Source of the DNA: Zonotrichia leucophrys gambelii
Taxonomy: Eukaryota; Chordata; Aves; Passeriformes; Passerellidae
Direction of reading: 5' to 3'
DNA length: 64,000 nucleotides
Assembly (NCBI RefSeq): GCF_028769735.1
Contig: NC_088179.1
Location: forward strand, 3,531,501-3,595,500
Shown here: positions 1 through 13,591 of the stretch, piece after piece
How positions within the stretch are numbered: position 1 is the first letter of the stretch
How the letters are laid out: every line of letters starts with the position of its first letter
Position numbers and translations under genes: made by a program
The notes under the pieces: generated by a model
The model's input: only the letters and a program-made list of their open reading frames with translations
Database searches by the model: none
Told to the model about the DNA's origin: nothing

Positions 1-3000
1 GCCTTTGTGCATTTCTGATTTCTGCAGCACAGCCCAGTGTGAAATGCAGTGACTGCTCTGTGCTTCTGTAAAACTTCTATGACCTTAAGGATCAACCAAG
101 CTCAATATTTTATCATTTCTCTACTTGCTTTTGCTTGAAATTTTTGGACATTTTCCTGCATATTTCTGTTCTACATTTTGCAATTTTCTGACCTGTTTTA
201 TTACAGCTTTATTGCACTGGTGTGGGACTTTCAGCTACTTTAAATGAGCTGGGTTGACCCTTCTGAAAATGACTCCTGATATGTGCTGTCCTTGGGGTCT
301 TACATGGACAGCTGTTTTCCCATATGTAGTTATGGTCATTCCCAAGGGAAGTTAGAACTGTTGCAAACATTCTTTAAGACACTAAGACACTAATTTCTCA
401 ATGAAAGCAGTAAAAAGAAAAGGAAGGAAACTCTGCATAGAATAAAAGGAAGTTTAAATTGTCTATAGCACCATGAAATAATAAAAAGTATGACATTCTT
501 AAAGCATCCTGTGGGAAGACCCTCCAACTAAATTTAATTTCTTAGTGAAAATCTTGATATGGAGTTATTAATAAATCTAAACAAGCTGGATTAACGTGTC
601 TGTTATTGCCCTGGTTTTACACTACTCTGGGAACTCAAGAAATTTGAAGCCTAGAATGGAAATTTCCTATCAAGCTATTATTTGAAGGTGAAAAGTCACA
701 TTTACTCTCTTATTTGTCAGCTATTTCTAATATTTATCTTTTACACTGTATGTGATTTATCACTTGTGCGCCAGAATTTGTACAACACCTGCAGAAACTG
801 GTTTGGAAATGTTCAAGATCCATTACTTGGGCAATTTCCTGAGGCCCCTCAGGAAATTTAGCTTAAAGGAAAAGCAGGTTGGCTTTCAGGTGGCGTCTGA
901 AGCATTTCACAAAGATAGGACTGATCTTTATCCTTGCAAAGGCAGGTTAGGAGACAAAGAGGTTGTGTTATTAATAAATATAAATTCATTTATCCATGTT
1001 CATGAACTGTTTATTCCAACCTTAGAGCCAGGGTTTCTGGATGTCTGCAGTTCAGGAATAAAGCATGATGGTGCTTTTCCATGGATTTGCTTTAACATCT
1101 GGGTAGTCTCTTGACAATGTCAAAGCCTAGGAAGGCATATTTTCAAGCACATGGTGAAAAATTATGTAAAAATGCAAAACTGAGCAGCTTTCTAGTTCTA
1201 CATTTAAAAACAAAGCACAGGGTGCTGCCTAACTGCAGTCAGCAAGTGTTACTGAACTGACACATTTCCTTGATGCAATTTAGGAACAAGAAAGGTGGGC
1301 TATAATAGAATTATTTCATCATGAATGAACTACTGATCTAATTTAGTAAGCCACCTGGAAGTTACAGCATGACAGCACAAAGACATGCTGCAGCTACTGT
1401 ACATAATCAGGCTTTTCAGGTGCTTTATCTGTCAGCATGATTAAGCAATTTCATTATTTAAACTTGTAATTAAGCCATCCATATTTTTGAAACCCATTGT
1501 GAAAATCAGTATTACACATTAGGAGTTTCAAGGCTACAGAAGCAGCTCACAGCTTGCATGCAAATCAGTTTGCAAACTCTTCCTGGCACTGCAGTGAAGT
1601 GTCCTGTGTCACCGCCACAAATGAATGAACCTTGAATAGAAAGGCTCTTATTTCAAAGCTGCATTTTCTAATGCTGTTATTTGCTTGCACCAAATAATCC
1701 TCCTTTTCTATACTTTACCCACTAAATTTTTATTTTCTTATATATATTATTGAAATTGTAGCATGTGTACATTGTGCAACCTTGGCACAGAGAAAGACGC
1801 ACTTTATATATCCCCTTAAAGTTCCTTCCAGCTCTAAGTAATGTCTGGTATTCTAAAAATATATCATTATGGTTGCTAGTGGTTTAATAAAACTTATATC
1901 AGGCATTTGTCATGTGAAAGTAGCCATATAAACAACTCCTCACCTAAGACTGCAGGAGTCATTTAGCTGTACTATGGATTTGTCAGTTCTCACTGCACCA
2001 CCTCCCGAGGTCATCAAAATCAATATTCTTATTTACAGAGCTCCTGGGATGTATTAGGAATGACTGTGGTGGGTAAACCAAATGCGTGATTTACATGAAT
2101 TTGAAGAAAGATCAATTTCACTTTTCATAAAGAGCTCTGCTTTTCTAAAGATATTGACTGTCTTAAGACATAGATTTAAAAAACACTTTTTTGCACTCAC
2201 CGGGATTTCAGAAGAATTTATATCTATTGGCCATATTGAACTTTGCTGCTATTACTGTGTTTATGTGCTGCAGAAAGTAAAAAATTCCCGAGGGCTGCAC
2301 CAGGCATCTGCAGAGCTGATGAGCCAGTGTGAAGTCACTGGTGTGAATCTGCACTGGCTGAGATTCCAAACCTCTGCTTCCTTACCAATGGAAATTCACT
2401 GTGCAAGGATAAAGGAGAATCAGCAGCTGTTAAATAAGGTCAGGGTAACTGTGCAGGTTTTCAGTTCAATGCCACCAATTAAAAATGTGCTCTTCAAGCT
2501 GTGCCTGGATCTGTGAGCTTTGCCAGAGCACGGCAGAGCCAAGCTAACTTCAAAATTTAGTATTAACTGTTCTCTCATTAGCAGTTACAACCTGATTGGG
2601 TTACAAATAATTGTGGATCCACTTATAGTTTTGTAGCAGTACTGGTGCTGGCTAGGAAATGGAAATCCTTATGAATAATTTCATGTCTTGAAAGCTTTTT
2701 CTACTTGAGAGTTGCATATTCTTTATAAGCAGGCAGTGAACCCTATAGAAACTTCTTAGGCAGGCAAAAGCAGGATCCTTACTTCAATCTTCCATTAGCA
2801 GAAGTTGTTTTCAAATGAAACTAAAAGTGCAACTTTAATCTTAGAAATTTCAAGTTTATTGAATCATAATTTCAGGAAAGTTCCTGGCATTCTTTGGTAT
2901 TATTGATAGCTGTAATGTTTTGTAGGGGGTTTTAAAGTAATTGCATATTAAAGTCATAACAAAACTCCATCAGCAAGAAAATTTCCCAAAATAAGCATCA

Positions 3001-6000
3001 CTATGCCATAGAAATTGCACTAAGTTCTGGTAGGGTATTATAATTAAACTTCAAATTTTAAAATTTTAAAACTTCAAATTTTAAAAGCCAGTGAAGTTCC
3101 TATTTCTAATTTACTCACAACTGCTTGAAAACAGACAGAAAAAACTGCAGACTGATATTGCACAGATTTTCCTACCCTTGTTTAGTGTTCTTCCAAATGG
3201 ACAATGGTATTCCAGACACTCCAGAATTTTACTGCATTTTTTCAAGCAGTCACACAGCCCAGGATCTCACTAAGTTCTTTTCCTATCTTACTGTGATCCT
3301 TTCATTACTGATTCAATCTTTTCCCTTCCAGTTTGTTCTCTCCAATTAACCTGTGGACTCAGACATGTTCAGAGGAATTCACTGTTGCTGTAATTGCACA
3401 CATGGCCTGCGTGGCATTTCTTAATCTTTCCTAAGTGGCCTCATGCCCTCTCTCCCTGAGACACCTGTACCATCATCCCTGGATTTGGATGCACTCCCAA
3501 ATAAGGGTTTGCTGTAATTCCATGGCCAGCACAGAGACCCTGATTTCAAATTCAGCCTTTGATTCCGTATGATCAATATTTAACCAAATGTGGCTGATTT
3601 AATGAAAACTCTTGCAGTAACTTAGCACCCAGTGCTCAGCTAAGGTAAATAGAAGGAGAACTGTGATAATAGTTAAATGTATTACAATTCAAACATAAAT
3701 GAGGGTATTAATATGACTCTAGAGTGTGTGCAATAGGAGGCCATAGATAGTCCTCTGCATGCAGAGGTGACAGGAAACGTCCAGTTGCTTTCAGGCAATA
3801 AGGGACATTCCTGAATGTCACACTTGGATTCCTTCCCATAGGGACAGAGCTGCTGTTGCTCTCCTTGAATGTCACTTCCTAGCCCAAATGGACTATTTGT
3901 TTGGGTTTCAGAAATACACAGCTCTCAGCTGGCAAAGGATCCACCTATTGTCTTTATTTCTGCAGCTGCAGTTCTTTTATGTCATGTAAGTCTTCCATAT
4001 GACTTGGTATGGGTCTGTTATTACATACTTTAGGGGAGCATGTTGGAAGTTTTGTTCCTTAATATTCAGATTTTTTTGAAAGTTATTTACAATTTTGAAA
4101 GCTAACACCTGACCTATTTGGCAAAACTAAAAAGGCATATTTTTCAGGGTTGTTTTGGGGTTTTTTTTTACCTGAAGAACCTGTTCTCCCATTTCTAAAA
4201 ATAGCAATTTCAGCACCCATTTACCAATCAGCGAAACAGTGCTTCCCTGGGAAAATTTCAGACAGCTCAATTGTGAATAAAGAACATGATCATGATTAGT
4301 ACTAGAAGCAAGCTGCATATTGACAAAATAACAGCATTCTTTGGCAAAGTCACACATACAGCTGATAACTAATTACCTTCCTACGGTATATAACACATAA
4401 TCAGTCTGTCTGCAAAATGCCAGCTCTGTAATTAAAGTCCCAGCAGTCCCCATTTCACTGAAGAGACTATGCATAATATTTGAGTTGTATCATTTCCTGA
4501 CTTATATCTATGTATAAATACAGCAGCATGGACACACAACCATTCTTCACCTTACAGAAATTATTAAGGGAGCCAAGTATGACTCATTGCCACCTTTTAG
4601 CTGCATTAAAACAAAATACCATTTGCTTTTCCCTGCATTATGTCCTAATTGTCTGCTGGAACAGAAGTAAATCCCAGATTAATCTGTATGGGGAAGGAGC
4701 ACCTATTTCTGCTGTGCCTTTGTGCTGCTGTAGCTGCCCCCAGCTCAGGGTGCTGCAGCATCCACACCTGCCAGAGCTCTGGGCTGCACGAGATTCCCTC
4801 CATGGAATTCCCTCCATTCTCTTCCCTGGAAAGATCCTCTCAATTCAGTGTGAGACTTGTGTGAAAAGCAGGGATTCTTTCATCCCCAGTTTGCACTGTG
4901 CCCTTTCAACAGAGCAAATAACGTTTCAAGTAAATCGCTTCTCCCGAAATGTGGAAATTGTGAGAGGTGTTTAACACCCATGTCAGCTGCATCTGCCTTT
5001 GCTGAGCATGTTCAAAGCAGCCCTTGCAAGCAGTCTCAGCACTTCCTTCAGAGATCAGAGCCTTTGAAGAGGGATTTGCCAAGTGCTGGGGGCCTTCAAA
5101 GAGCCAGCAAAGGACAGGTGTGCAGCCCCAGGCAGGATCCAGGTGGGTTTTCTTCTGCCTGCAGCCCAGCCTGGGAGCCCCAGTGTTTCCCAGATGGGAG
5201 CTGAGAGCTTAGCCATCAACATCTGGATGTTTATTTAATGAATTAATGCCAGCATATAACTTCCCGTGGGATGTGCATTGATAAGGGAGCTCAGTCCCTT
5301 GGTCTGGCAAATTGAGTGATGTGTGTAGGTGGGACTGTGTGAGAGGGAGGAGACAGGAGCTCTCTTCAGGAGGTGTTTTTAGAGCTGAGCACAAGTGTTT
5401 GTCCTCTAAAGCAAACAAGCCCCAGCTACCCTGTTTTCTTTGTCTCCAGGGTCAAGTTTGCATTAATCCCACTCTGTGTACCTTTATAACATCTTAAAAG
5501 CTGCCTGAACCAAGTGTTTTATTTGTTCAGCAGCAAGGAAAGGATGTCTCATCCTGCTTTCAACAGGGACAGCCCTGTTTTTCTTCATGCAACATCCTGA
5601 TGCTCACATAGAGAAAAAACAGCCTTCAGGAGTGTGGCCACATCCCTCAATTGTCTCAGTCCTTGAAGCAGCAGGCAGTCAAGATGCCTGACTCAAATGT
5701 AACCTTTAAACGTTTGAGTATTATCATTTCAGCCAGGCTTCTAGAAAGCAAACTGAATAAAAAGCATGTATATTAATATTTGAGAGGTAACGGCAAAGAA
5801 TAGCAGGGTTTGTTTTTTATTAACCCTCATAGCTTTTGGTTTTTTTAATTAAACTTATTTTTTGATTAAGTACTATTAATAAACTGAAAATTATTTGCTT
5901 GGTTTTCTAGCAAATAATGGTTTTTTCAGGAGGTGTGCTAAATGAGCATTTCATTTAGTTTATGACTAAAATTCCATTTGCAGACAGAGCCCTCCGAAGT

Positions 6001-8299
6001 GAAAAATAAGTTTGTTGCAAATCTCTTAATAGAAATATCTGACAGACAGAATTCCTGCATGTGTCACCTAAGAAGGCAGATTTTGGAGATGAGAGAAAGT
6101 GATTTAAATTCCAGATAAGCTTCAAAGATGAGGCCTCATGAGTGATGAGGCCTCCTGAGTGAAATGAAGTAGAATTCTTTGTGTCCTGTCTTGAGGAGGG
6201 AACAAACTCACAGACCAAAAGCTCCTTTCAGCTCCCTTTGAAATCAGGTTGTTCACAAGCCCACACCGTTTTAGTTTTGGAAAGGACATTAATAATGCTA
6301 GAAAGTAAGACTGACATAATCTGTGCCTCAATGTACATTAAAACATCCCTGATCTCTGTACTCCCTTCCCAGTGATGCCCTCAGGAACATAATGGGTGCC
6401 ATTTGGAAATAAAACCATGCTTTAATGCTATAAATGCTTTATAAATGCATTAATAGGTGAAAATAAAAAAATATTTGAGCACTTCAATAAATAATGTCAA
6501 CCAAATATCAGGTCTCAGATTAGGAAACAAAGGAGGTATTTAGGCCATTTCAGTTAGGTAGGAGCTCAAAGGATCTGGTGGGTTTTATAGTTCTCCCTAA
6601 TATTATTCTTATTTGTTAAGTGGTAAATGTGTTCAGTTTGTCAATAATTCCCAAAGATATGATCTCCCCAAAGTCTTTGCATTTTTTCATCTCTGATCAT
6701 ATATATACACATTTGTGTATATAACATTTATAGTAGTTTCTTTAGTCTAGAGAGATATTTAACAGAAAATTAATACAGACAAATCACAGTGTAGATCAAT
6801 ATCTGGCATATAAATGAAACAATCATAGAAGCCCTTTCAACTGGGAGGCAGGAAATTAAACATGTAGTGTTCATTCTTGCTAAGACTTTGGTTGATATTT
6901 TCATTCCTCAGATTCAGTTGATTCAAGTTGATCTTAAAAAATGTCCCCATGTTTCATTACTTAGTAGAAAGTGCATACATCTCAGAATATTGATCATTCT
7001 TTCCATTTAGATAGGAGCACTTTTCCACCCTGATAGGAGCCAGGCAATATTTTATTGAGCCTGACACACTGCAGCATCTGTGCTGGGGCCTCTCTTCCCT
7101 TGCTTTTCCTGCTCTCCTCAGCTGTAGATTTCCAAGGGCAAATCCAAGCTGGCAGTGGCCATGCTGCATCTCTGAAGCAAAGTTCTTTGCATTATCCTTA
7201 ATGGTTTTACTTGTTCCTTTTATATCCTGACATCAGGGGACTTTTCTGCCTTTTTTTAATTCCTGATGGGTTGGTGTTCATTAATAGAAAAATAAAGGAG
7301 ATTTTAGAACAAAAGGGAAAAAGGGAAATAATACACCACGATGAGGTACTGTTCAGTAAAGCTTCCTGTTACAAGTAATGAAATATTATAGGAACAAAGA
7401 ACAGATAAAATAGAAATAATTTGATTTTTTTAGTTTACTTTTTTAAACAACAGTAGAGGAACCTGAAAAACACTTAAAGTAGTCTGCTCCCCATCCTGGC
7501 TGTCTCACTTTTGCTGCTCCCTTCATTGGGTACCAGTTTCTGACAGCTTCAGAAGGGAATATTGCTTCTGAAACAGGAGGCCACTGCCTTACTCCCATTC
7601 TAATTCTTCTTTGGAGACCAGTCCTTAGTCCAGAAAGCCTGGAAAGAGGGATGGTGCAATCCAGAGCACCACAGTCAAATAATGTTAACTGGGTTTATTT
7701 ACACAAGGCAATGAGAGCAAGAGAGAGATTATTGCCCAGGAAAAATTCCCTTACTGGTGAAGAAGAACCAACATTCAACCTAATCCCATGGAAGTTTCTT
7801 TATGGGACCATTATAACACTTTGTATAAATTATTTTCCTTTCTATTACCTACCAAGACTGTTATTTGGTAGCTTAAGGAATATCAACAATAACTTTAATA
7901 GTAGAGTTAACAGGGATCAGTTTTCATTAGCTGTGTGTCACTTCAGTAGTTTAGTTTCAATTTCAATCCAACTCAGTTATTAAATACTTAGTTTCTAAAA
8001 ATGTTTTTTCATCTTTGTATGCTCTGATAATTTCCCTCTCTTTAATAGTTTTTAAATCAATTTATTCTGATATGAGCTGTTGGAAGTATCCTGCCTGAAC
8101 AACTAGAATACTACAAATTGGTCTATGAAAATATGCACATTGATATGAGCTGTTTGGAGTTGATTTATTTCAGTGATTGCACCATGCTTTCTAAAAAGAG
8201 TGTTCTCTTTTTACTTTAAAGCTTTAGAAATACATAACTGTTCTACAACGCTGTTTTCAAATGTTTCACTCCAGTTTGTAATTAAAAACGCCAAAGTTT

Positions 8300-8336
8300 T
8301 GTGTGTGTGTGTATGTATGTATGTATATGCATATTT
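8300..8336. repeat. TG / TATG microsatellite
   Basis: A run of TG dinucleotides passes directly into TATG tetranucleotides and then AT-rich sequence. It lies in intron and no function is implied. Length variation between individuals is likely. Confidence 0.9.
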
Positions 8337-8688
8337 ATGTATCTCATACATTAATATGTATATATGTACCACTAAAAGCTGTAAAAGACTGCACCAGTGA
8401 ATTGTTTTTATCATCTCTCCATGATGATACACATCACAGAGTAATGTGAAAGTCTTCTGGTCTGGGACAGAGTTGTCAAGTCTCTTCTAAGAGTAAGACA
8501 GGAGACAAATCTGTGCAGGTGAACAGCCAGATAAATTTCAAACAAGGGTGGTTTCTGATGGAAAAGGGCCAGCACTGTGGCCATGCAACCACAGAGAGCT
8601 GCAGAATATGAAACTAAGACATCTTTCGTTATTATTCTATTCCATGTCCTTTTCTCCTGATTTGAAAAGGAAGTGAGTTTTTTGGGAT

Positions 8689-10104
8689 GCTGTGGTCAAA
8701 CCAGTCGGTGCTCAGATTTGAATATTGGCCACTGAGGACATGGATACGCCTCTGAGAACACCGGAGTTAAAAGCAGAGAACTCCCAGGGGAAGCTCTCTT
8801 GGTTCTGGTGGGTGAAGGAGGTCAGAGCTCCCCTGGCCTGCCCGGCTGTGGGCTGCGTGTGGGAGGGGAAGCCATGGGGCCTGGTGAGGTAGGCCAGGCC
8901 TTGGACAGAGAGGGGAGGTGAAGGCCCCTGCAGGATGGAAGGGTGAAGGAACACTGAGAGGCAGCAGGCAGCCACCCCCAGAGAGAGAGAGCTGGTGCCT
9001 GTGCCTGTGCCACCTTGAAATTTGATATCATGTGGCCGTAGGAGAAGGGGAGGTGCAGCAAGGGTGCAGCAAGAAGGTGCCCGGCAGGGCAGCCATGGGA
9101 GTTCTGGACAGGCAGAGCCCAAGATTTTTAACCCTTTTCTTGGATGATGGAAACCTTACAAATGCTGATCCTCCTGGAACTGAATGAGAAGAGAGATAGA
9201 CATTAAATAGGAGGAAATGGGCAAGTGCGATGGAAGTTTGTGCAAGTGAAAGATGTCAGAAGAGTTGAGAAGAATTCTAGGTGGGAGGGATGATGGAGTG
9301 GCCTTTGGGTGGACTTTTCTTCTATAGCCATGGACAGAACCATTTTTCCTGAGACACAGAGACTGCATTTAGGGGGAGGCAATGGCTTGGAGCCAAGAGA
9401 GTGCAGTGATGTTATGTGAAGGAATGCGTGAACAGAGACAATGGGTGAGGAGGGTGGTGGTGCCCTCGATCTTCAGTGAAGGAGAAGATCTCTGTTCTCA
9501 AGACCTGTTAGCCCCAGGGGGTGAATTTGGGGGGGGACAGGTGTCCCAAAAGTGATAGACTGTGCTTTTTTTTGGAACTGGGCAAAGCATCCTTAAAAGG
9601 AAAACTCCAGAAGCAGCTCTGGTCCATGTGTGGTGGTGAGAGCACTGGGCATGGAAGGAGGATGTCATGATGGCAGATGTTCTCCAGGCGGTGCCACGTG
9701 TGACATGGAAACACAAGAGGTCTCAACTGTGTTTCCAGGGGAAGCCTATGGCACAAGAGAGACTCCTCTCTCCTTGATGAACTGAGAATTGATTATCTGA
9801 AGGGTGGTGATGCACTGAGAGCTGGTGATCTTAGGGGCGGTAACTGAATTGAGAGTCCAAGGTTTTGTCTTACTGTGATGTGTTGGAAATTTGGTGGGAG
9901 GAGGGGGAATGTTTTTGAAAGGTTTTCATTCTGAGTTCTGTGTGGGTTTTTTATGTAGTTGTAGGTTAATAAAGTGGGGTTTTTTCCCTTTATTCCTAAG
10001 CTGGAGCCTGCTTTGCTGTATTCCTGGTCACATCTCACAGCAGACACCAGGGAGAATATATTTTCATGGGGGCACTGGCATTGTGCCAGCATCAAACCAT
10101 GACA
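8689..10104 (+). mobile_element. ERVL-like solo LTR, sense to CLSTN2
   Basis: The right end finishes in ATCAAACCATGACA, the typical close of a songbird ERVL-type LTR as I remember it. A polyadenylation signal AATAAA lies at 9968-9973, about 130 bp before that end, as expected for an LTR in + orientation. The body is purine-rich and unlike flanking intron. The left end is uncertain: I placed it at a TG at 8689, but no target-site duplication matches there. A CCTTT at 8648-8652 equals the five bases after 10104, which would put the left end at 8653 but without a TG. Internal reading frames are not retroviral genes. Confidence 0.6.
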
Positions 10105-12452
10105 CCTTTCTTTTCCTACAGTTAGTGAATAGAGGTTTACCCTGAGTTTCCTTAAATCCTTTCTGCTTTTCCACACTGAAGGTTCATTTGCAGAGGACTC
10201 AAATGTCATGTGTGGTTGGATTGCAGCTGGCTTCATTAAGTGCTGGAATGCTACAGTGGCTGTTATGGTTCCAGAAGGAGCAGGGGATGCTGAGGTGCAA
10301 GGCAGTGATCTGCTCTGCCTGACAGAATGCCAGCAGCACTGTGAGGGAAGACACTGGCCTTCAGTGAGGTCAGTGCCACAATTAACATCTGCTCTCCAGC
10401 ATATGGGGCAGGGAGCTCAGACAAACCAGATAATAAATCTCAGAAAACTTACAGTTATGTTTGTCTACTTAGCTCTTTTACACCAAGAATGACACACAAA
10501 CCAGAATAAAACTAAATCACAGTAACGATAAATTTGCCCCAGTTGCTACAGGATGACTTGCAGTGTCTTTGTTCACCTCTTTTCTTCAAAAGAAAGACAT
10601 TGGCTGTGCCAAATAAAACACATTGCATAGTTCTGCAGGATTCAGGTTTTTAATCACAGGAAAATCAAAGACCCAAACATGGTCTGCTGCTAAACACAGA
10701 CTCATCTGTTTTAGGTGCTTGCTGTTCCTTCTGCATTCATTTGAATGGACATAGAGGGGAAATGGGCTGAGGAGGGAAAAATAATTACTTTTATTTTTCA
10801 CTTAAGAGTAAAGAAGAATTTCTGATAAAATACAAGGTGTTTCCTATGGGAACATCCATAGCTATGAAGATAGATACTTGGCAAACTTGCTATATAAATG
10901 TATTTTTCTTGGAAGCACTTGAGCGCAGTTGCAGGAGCCTTGAATTGTGGAATTTATGAAATGTTGTGTTTTCAGGAAGCATTTTCTTGAAAAATCTAAC
11001 TGCCTAATGGATTAATTACACTGGCTACACATTATTGTGCTCTTTGTGGTGCAATGCCCCAAAATGTTTTGGTTTGGTCTGTCAAAGTGCCCTTGCTTGA
11101 GTTAAACATGAGGGTTACTCACTCATTGGGGTGCAGTTCAGGGTTGCAAAACAGGAACAGTGTGGAACAGTTCTCCACAAAGTACCAAGCATTCATCCTG
11201 CAGGTTTGGCCATGCAAGGTCTCTGAAAATGAGGTTTTGTTTTCTGTGAAATGTCAGCTGCATGAGGCTGCGATAGATGCATCAAATGCTGAAGAGATCA
11301 GGGGCTTGGCAAGCTCTTTTTCCTTGGAAGGCAGGGCTGCACAATACTGTTGGTGGTTGGAGTTTGTTCGATAACGTTTTCAGTCTTCCAATTTATTTAC
11401 TTTCAATTTTGGTTTCAGTTCATTTAACCTTCAGAAAACATTTGTGCTGTCTGCTGCTTACAAAAGGAAGGCTCCCCCCAGCAGCCCCTTGCTGCATTTA
11501 TCTCTTGCTGTGGAGCTACAATGTCTGCAGTAATAAATGTATCCGTTTGAAATTGAAGTAATTAAGTTCTTGTTGAAATGTCTTCTGGAACAAAACATTA
11601 GCTTTTGCTTTCAAAGGGGAGATATTGCCCAGATAGCACTTCACCTGGCCAAGGACAAATGTTATGGTAAAACATCACTTTCTGCTTGCTTCTGTGAAAC
11701 AGCAAGCATATCTGCATTCAAGCACTTCCATTTCTTAATGCACCAAAACAAGGATCTCCCCAGAACTGAAAGCACTGCTGTTGTAACTATTCTTTTGTTT
11801 TTAAAACAGCCCACTCATCCTACCAGCTTGCTGTGATTTATTCCTTTGAACTTTTAAATTGAAAGATACAACAACAGAAAAAAAATAATTGGGCAGACAT
11901 TTATATTTGCACACCAGACTTCTGTCTCTAGAGGCATGGGTTCATCCAGCTGTACATTTGTAAACTAAAACTGGATTTGGCCATCCTGCAGTAATCCCTG
12001 GTTGTCCAGCTCAGAAATTCATTAATCAAATCCTCCTGTAAGTATGTTGTAACTGTGGCTGTTGCTTTTCAAAGCTGGTGGCTCTCAGGGAAATCATAAA
12101 GATCCTCATTTTCCCACCATCTGGGGAAAAGCTCAAGGCCAAAAGATGAAGGGTGGACAAGAGGTGAGTTCCCTGCCCAAACCTGTAGATTGCTGGTCCC
12201 TCTGTGTTGCACAGGGCACGGCCCAGGTCCTTTTAGTACTGTCAAGGTCCTGCCAGGTTGCACAGGACTTTCTAAGTAGTGATGGGATAAGTTAATAATG
12301 GCAATCATCAGTCCAGTGACTAAGGGCTGTATATTTTCTTAATCTGAACCTAATAGGAATGCTCAGTAACTATGCCAGTACATCCTCTATGTATCTTACA
12401 TGAAGTGTTCTGTTTTCAACACTAGATACAAGCATTAACAAATTAATATTAT

Positions 12453-13137
12453 TGTCTTGGTTTGAAAAGACAGATGTCTGCTAAGGAAGGCAGGAGCCTC
12501 CCCTGAAATGGAAAATGTAACTCCCTCTGAATAATTATAATTTTGAAATTAAGGGGCTCTCAGGCAAAGATATGGGAGTAGGAATAACAGTTCTTTATTA
12601 GGGGGAAAAAAAAAAAAGCAGCAGTACAAAACAACACTGCCAGAGTCACAGCAGTCCCTGTCCCCGTGTGTCAGGGGGTATCCCAGCCCCATCCCATGAG
12701 GGCTCAGCCCTCCTGCAGTGCCAGCTGTGGCTCTGCTGCAGCAGGGATCCTGCACAAGGGGGGAGTTTTCCTCTGCAGCTCCAGGGCTGCTGCAGATGGG
12801 CCTGGGCTCCCTCTGGCCATGCAGGGCAGCAGAAAGCTGCTCCTCTGGCAATGCAGGGGGCAAAGGCTGCTGTGCTGTGCCAGGCTCAGATTGGATCCAG
12901 GTAGGAATGCTTGGCTCCTCCCCTGGGCGGAGCATCTCCCCATGGGATGCTGGGATTGGATCAGCCCTGCAGGGACACTCAGTGGCCATGGACAGCAGAG
13001 ATCTCCTGGAGGCAGGGTTGGCTGGGGGAGAGATAAAGAAACAACTGCCCCATGGACAGCAGAGAACTGCCCCACCTCTAACCAATGGCAATAGAATACA
13101 CACCTCCAGCCACATCTTGCATTTGTAGCCTAAGATA
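12453..13137 (-). mobile_element. Solo LTR, copy 1 of a 5-bp-TSD ERVL-like family
   Basis: It shares long similarity with the elements at 26596 and 30023, including the left terminal stretch TGTCTTGGTTTG. ATTAT flanks it on both sides (12448-12452 and 13138-13142), a 5-bp target-site duplication as expected for ERVL-type elements. Read on the minus strand it ends in AAACCAAGACA, which sets the sense orientation as antisense to CLSTN2. It is the most diverged of the three copies and its right terminus has decayed. It stops 291 bp before the exon at 13429. Reading frames of up to 188 codons within it are chance frames in GC-rich LTR sequence. Confidence 0.85.
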
Positions 13138-13428
13138 ATTATGTATTAGGAAATGTGAAAATACAGATGAAATACCAAATTGCCTGATTTTTCTATTTTC
13201 TGTCCATGTCTTGTTTCAGATTGTGTTTTAAGAAGCCTCTATTTATCACATATATTTTGTGAATATGTATTTTGCCAAGAGTATTTATCAATATCATTAA
13301 TGTTAGACACATAGAAATTACAGCAACATTATTTCCCATAACTGAAATTTGGAAACACATTGAAAACCACATGGGATATAACAATCAGCCCCTGTAAGAG
13401 CTGACTAATGCTGTGGTGTGTCTCCCAG

Positions 13429-13591
13429 ATCTGTGACAAGGAGTGGCACTACTACGTGGTCAACGTGGAGTTCCCCGTGGTGACGCTGTACATGGACGGG
13501 GCGACGTATGAGCCGTACCTGGTGACCAACGACTGGCCCATCCACCCCTCCCACATCGCCATGCAGCTCACAGTGGGGGCCTGCTGGCAAG
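13429..13591 (+). CDS. CLSTN2: CLSTN2 exon: end of the LamG/LNS-like domain
   Basis: Calsyntenin-2 is a type I membrane protein of neurons, found at postsynaptic membranes and linked to kinesin-1 transport and synapse organisation. This exon starts in phase 0 after TCTCCCAG and encodes 54 residues, opening ICDKEWHYYVVNVEFP and ending VGACWQ; its last base is the first of a split glycine codon. The pattern is the membrane-distal laminin-G-like (LNS) fold of calsyntenins, between the cadherin repeats and the membrane. The donor is AAG|GTAAAA. It is the first of nine exons here; if the human 17-exon structure holds, it is about exon 9. It is clearly more GC-rich than the introns around it. Identity as paralogue 2 rests on the C-terminus (LEWDDSTLPY) and on the whole ectodomain pattern. 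Confidence 0.96.

Larger units (their letters stand above)
1..13428 (+). other. CLSTN2: CLSTN2 intron (left end outside window)
   Basis: This is the intron before the first CLSTN2 exon visible here. The preceding exon of the family, which carries the conserved stretch just ahead of the ICDKEWHYY segment, is not in the window, so the intron runs off the left edge. I see no supported exon, RNA gene or mobile element in 1-8640; it is AT-rich sequence with short chance reading frames. An ERVL-like LTR lies at about 8689-10104 and a second LTR at 12453-13137. 10105-12447 holds nothing I can name. The 3' splice site is at 13427-13428, after a short pyrimidine tract. Confidence 0.8.

Noticed and set aside
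2082..2516. 144-codon + frame in the first intron
   Set aside because: No recognisable domain, no fitting splice sites, AT-rich codons; length is within chance for intron of this size.
4510..5212. Overlapping + frames of 60-154 codons
   Set aside because: Several frames open at once with no family resemblance; explained by a locally GC-richer, stop-poor stretch.
8069..8160. Repeated GATATGAGCTGTT about 70 bp apart
   Set aside because: Only about 20 bp matches and there is no further unit; too short to call a feature.
9793..10236. 147-codon minus frame
   Set aside because: Antisense to the ERVL-like LTR ending at 10104 and crosses its border into intron.
12549..13128. Frames up to 188 codons on both strands
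   Set aside because: They lie wholly inside the LTR at 12453-13137 and have counterparts in the LTR copies at 26596 and 30023.
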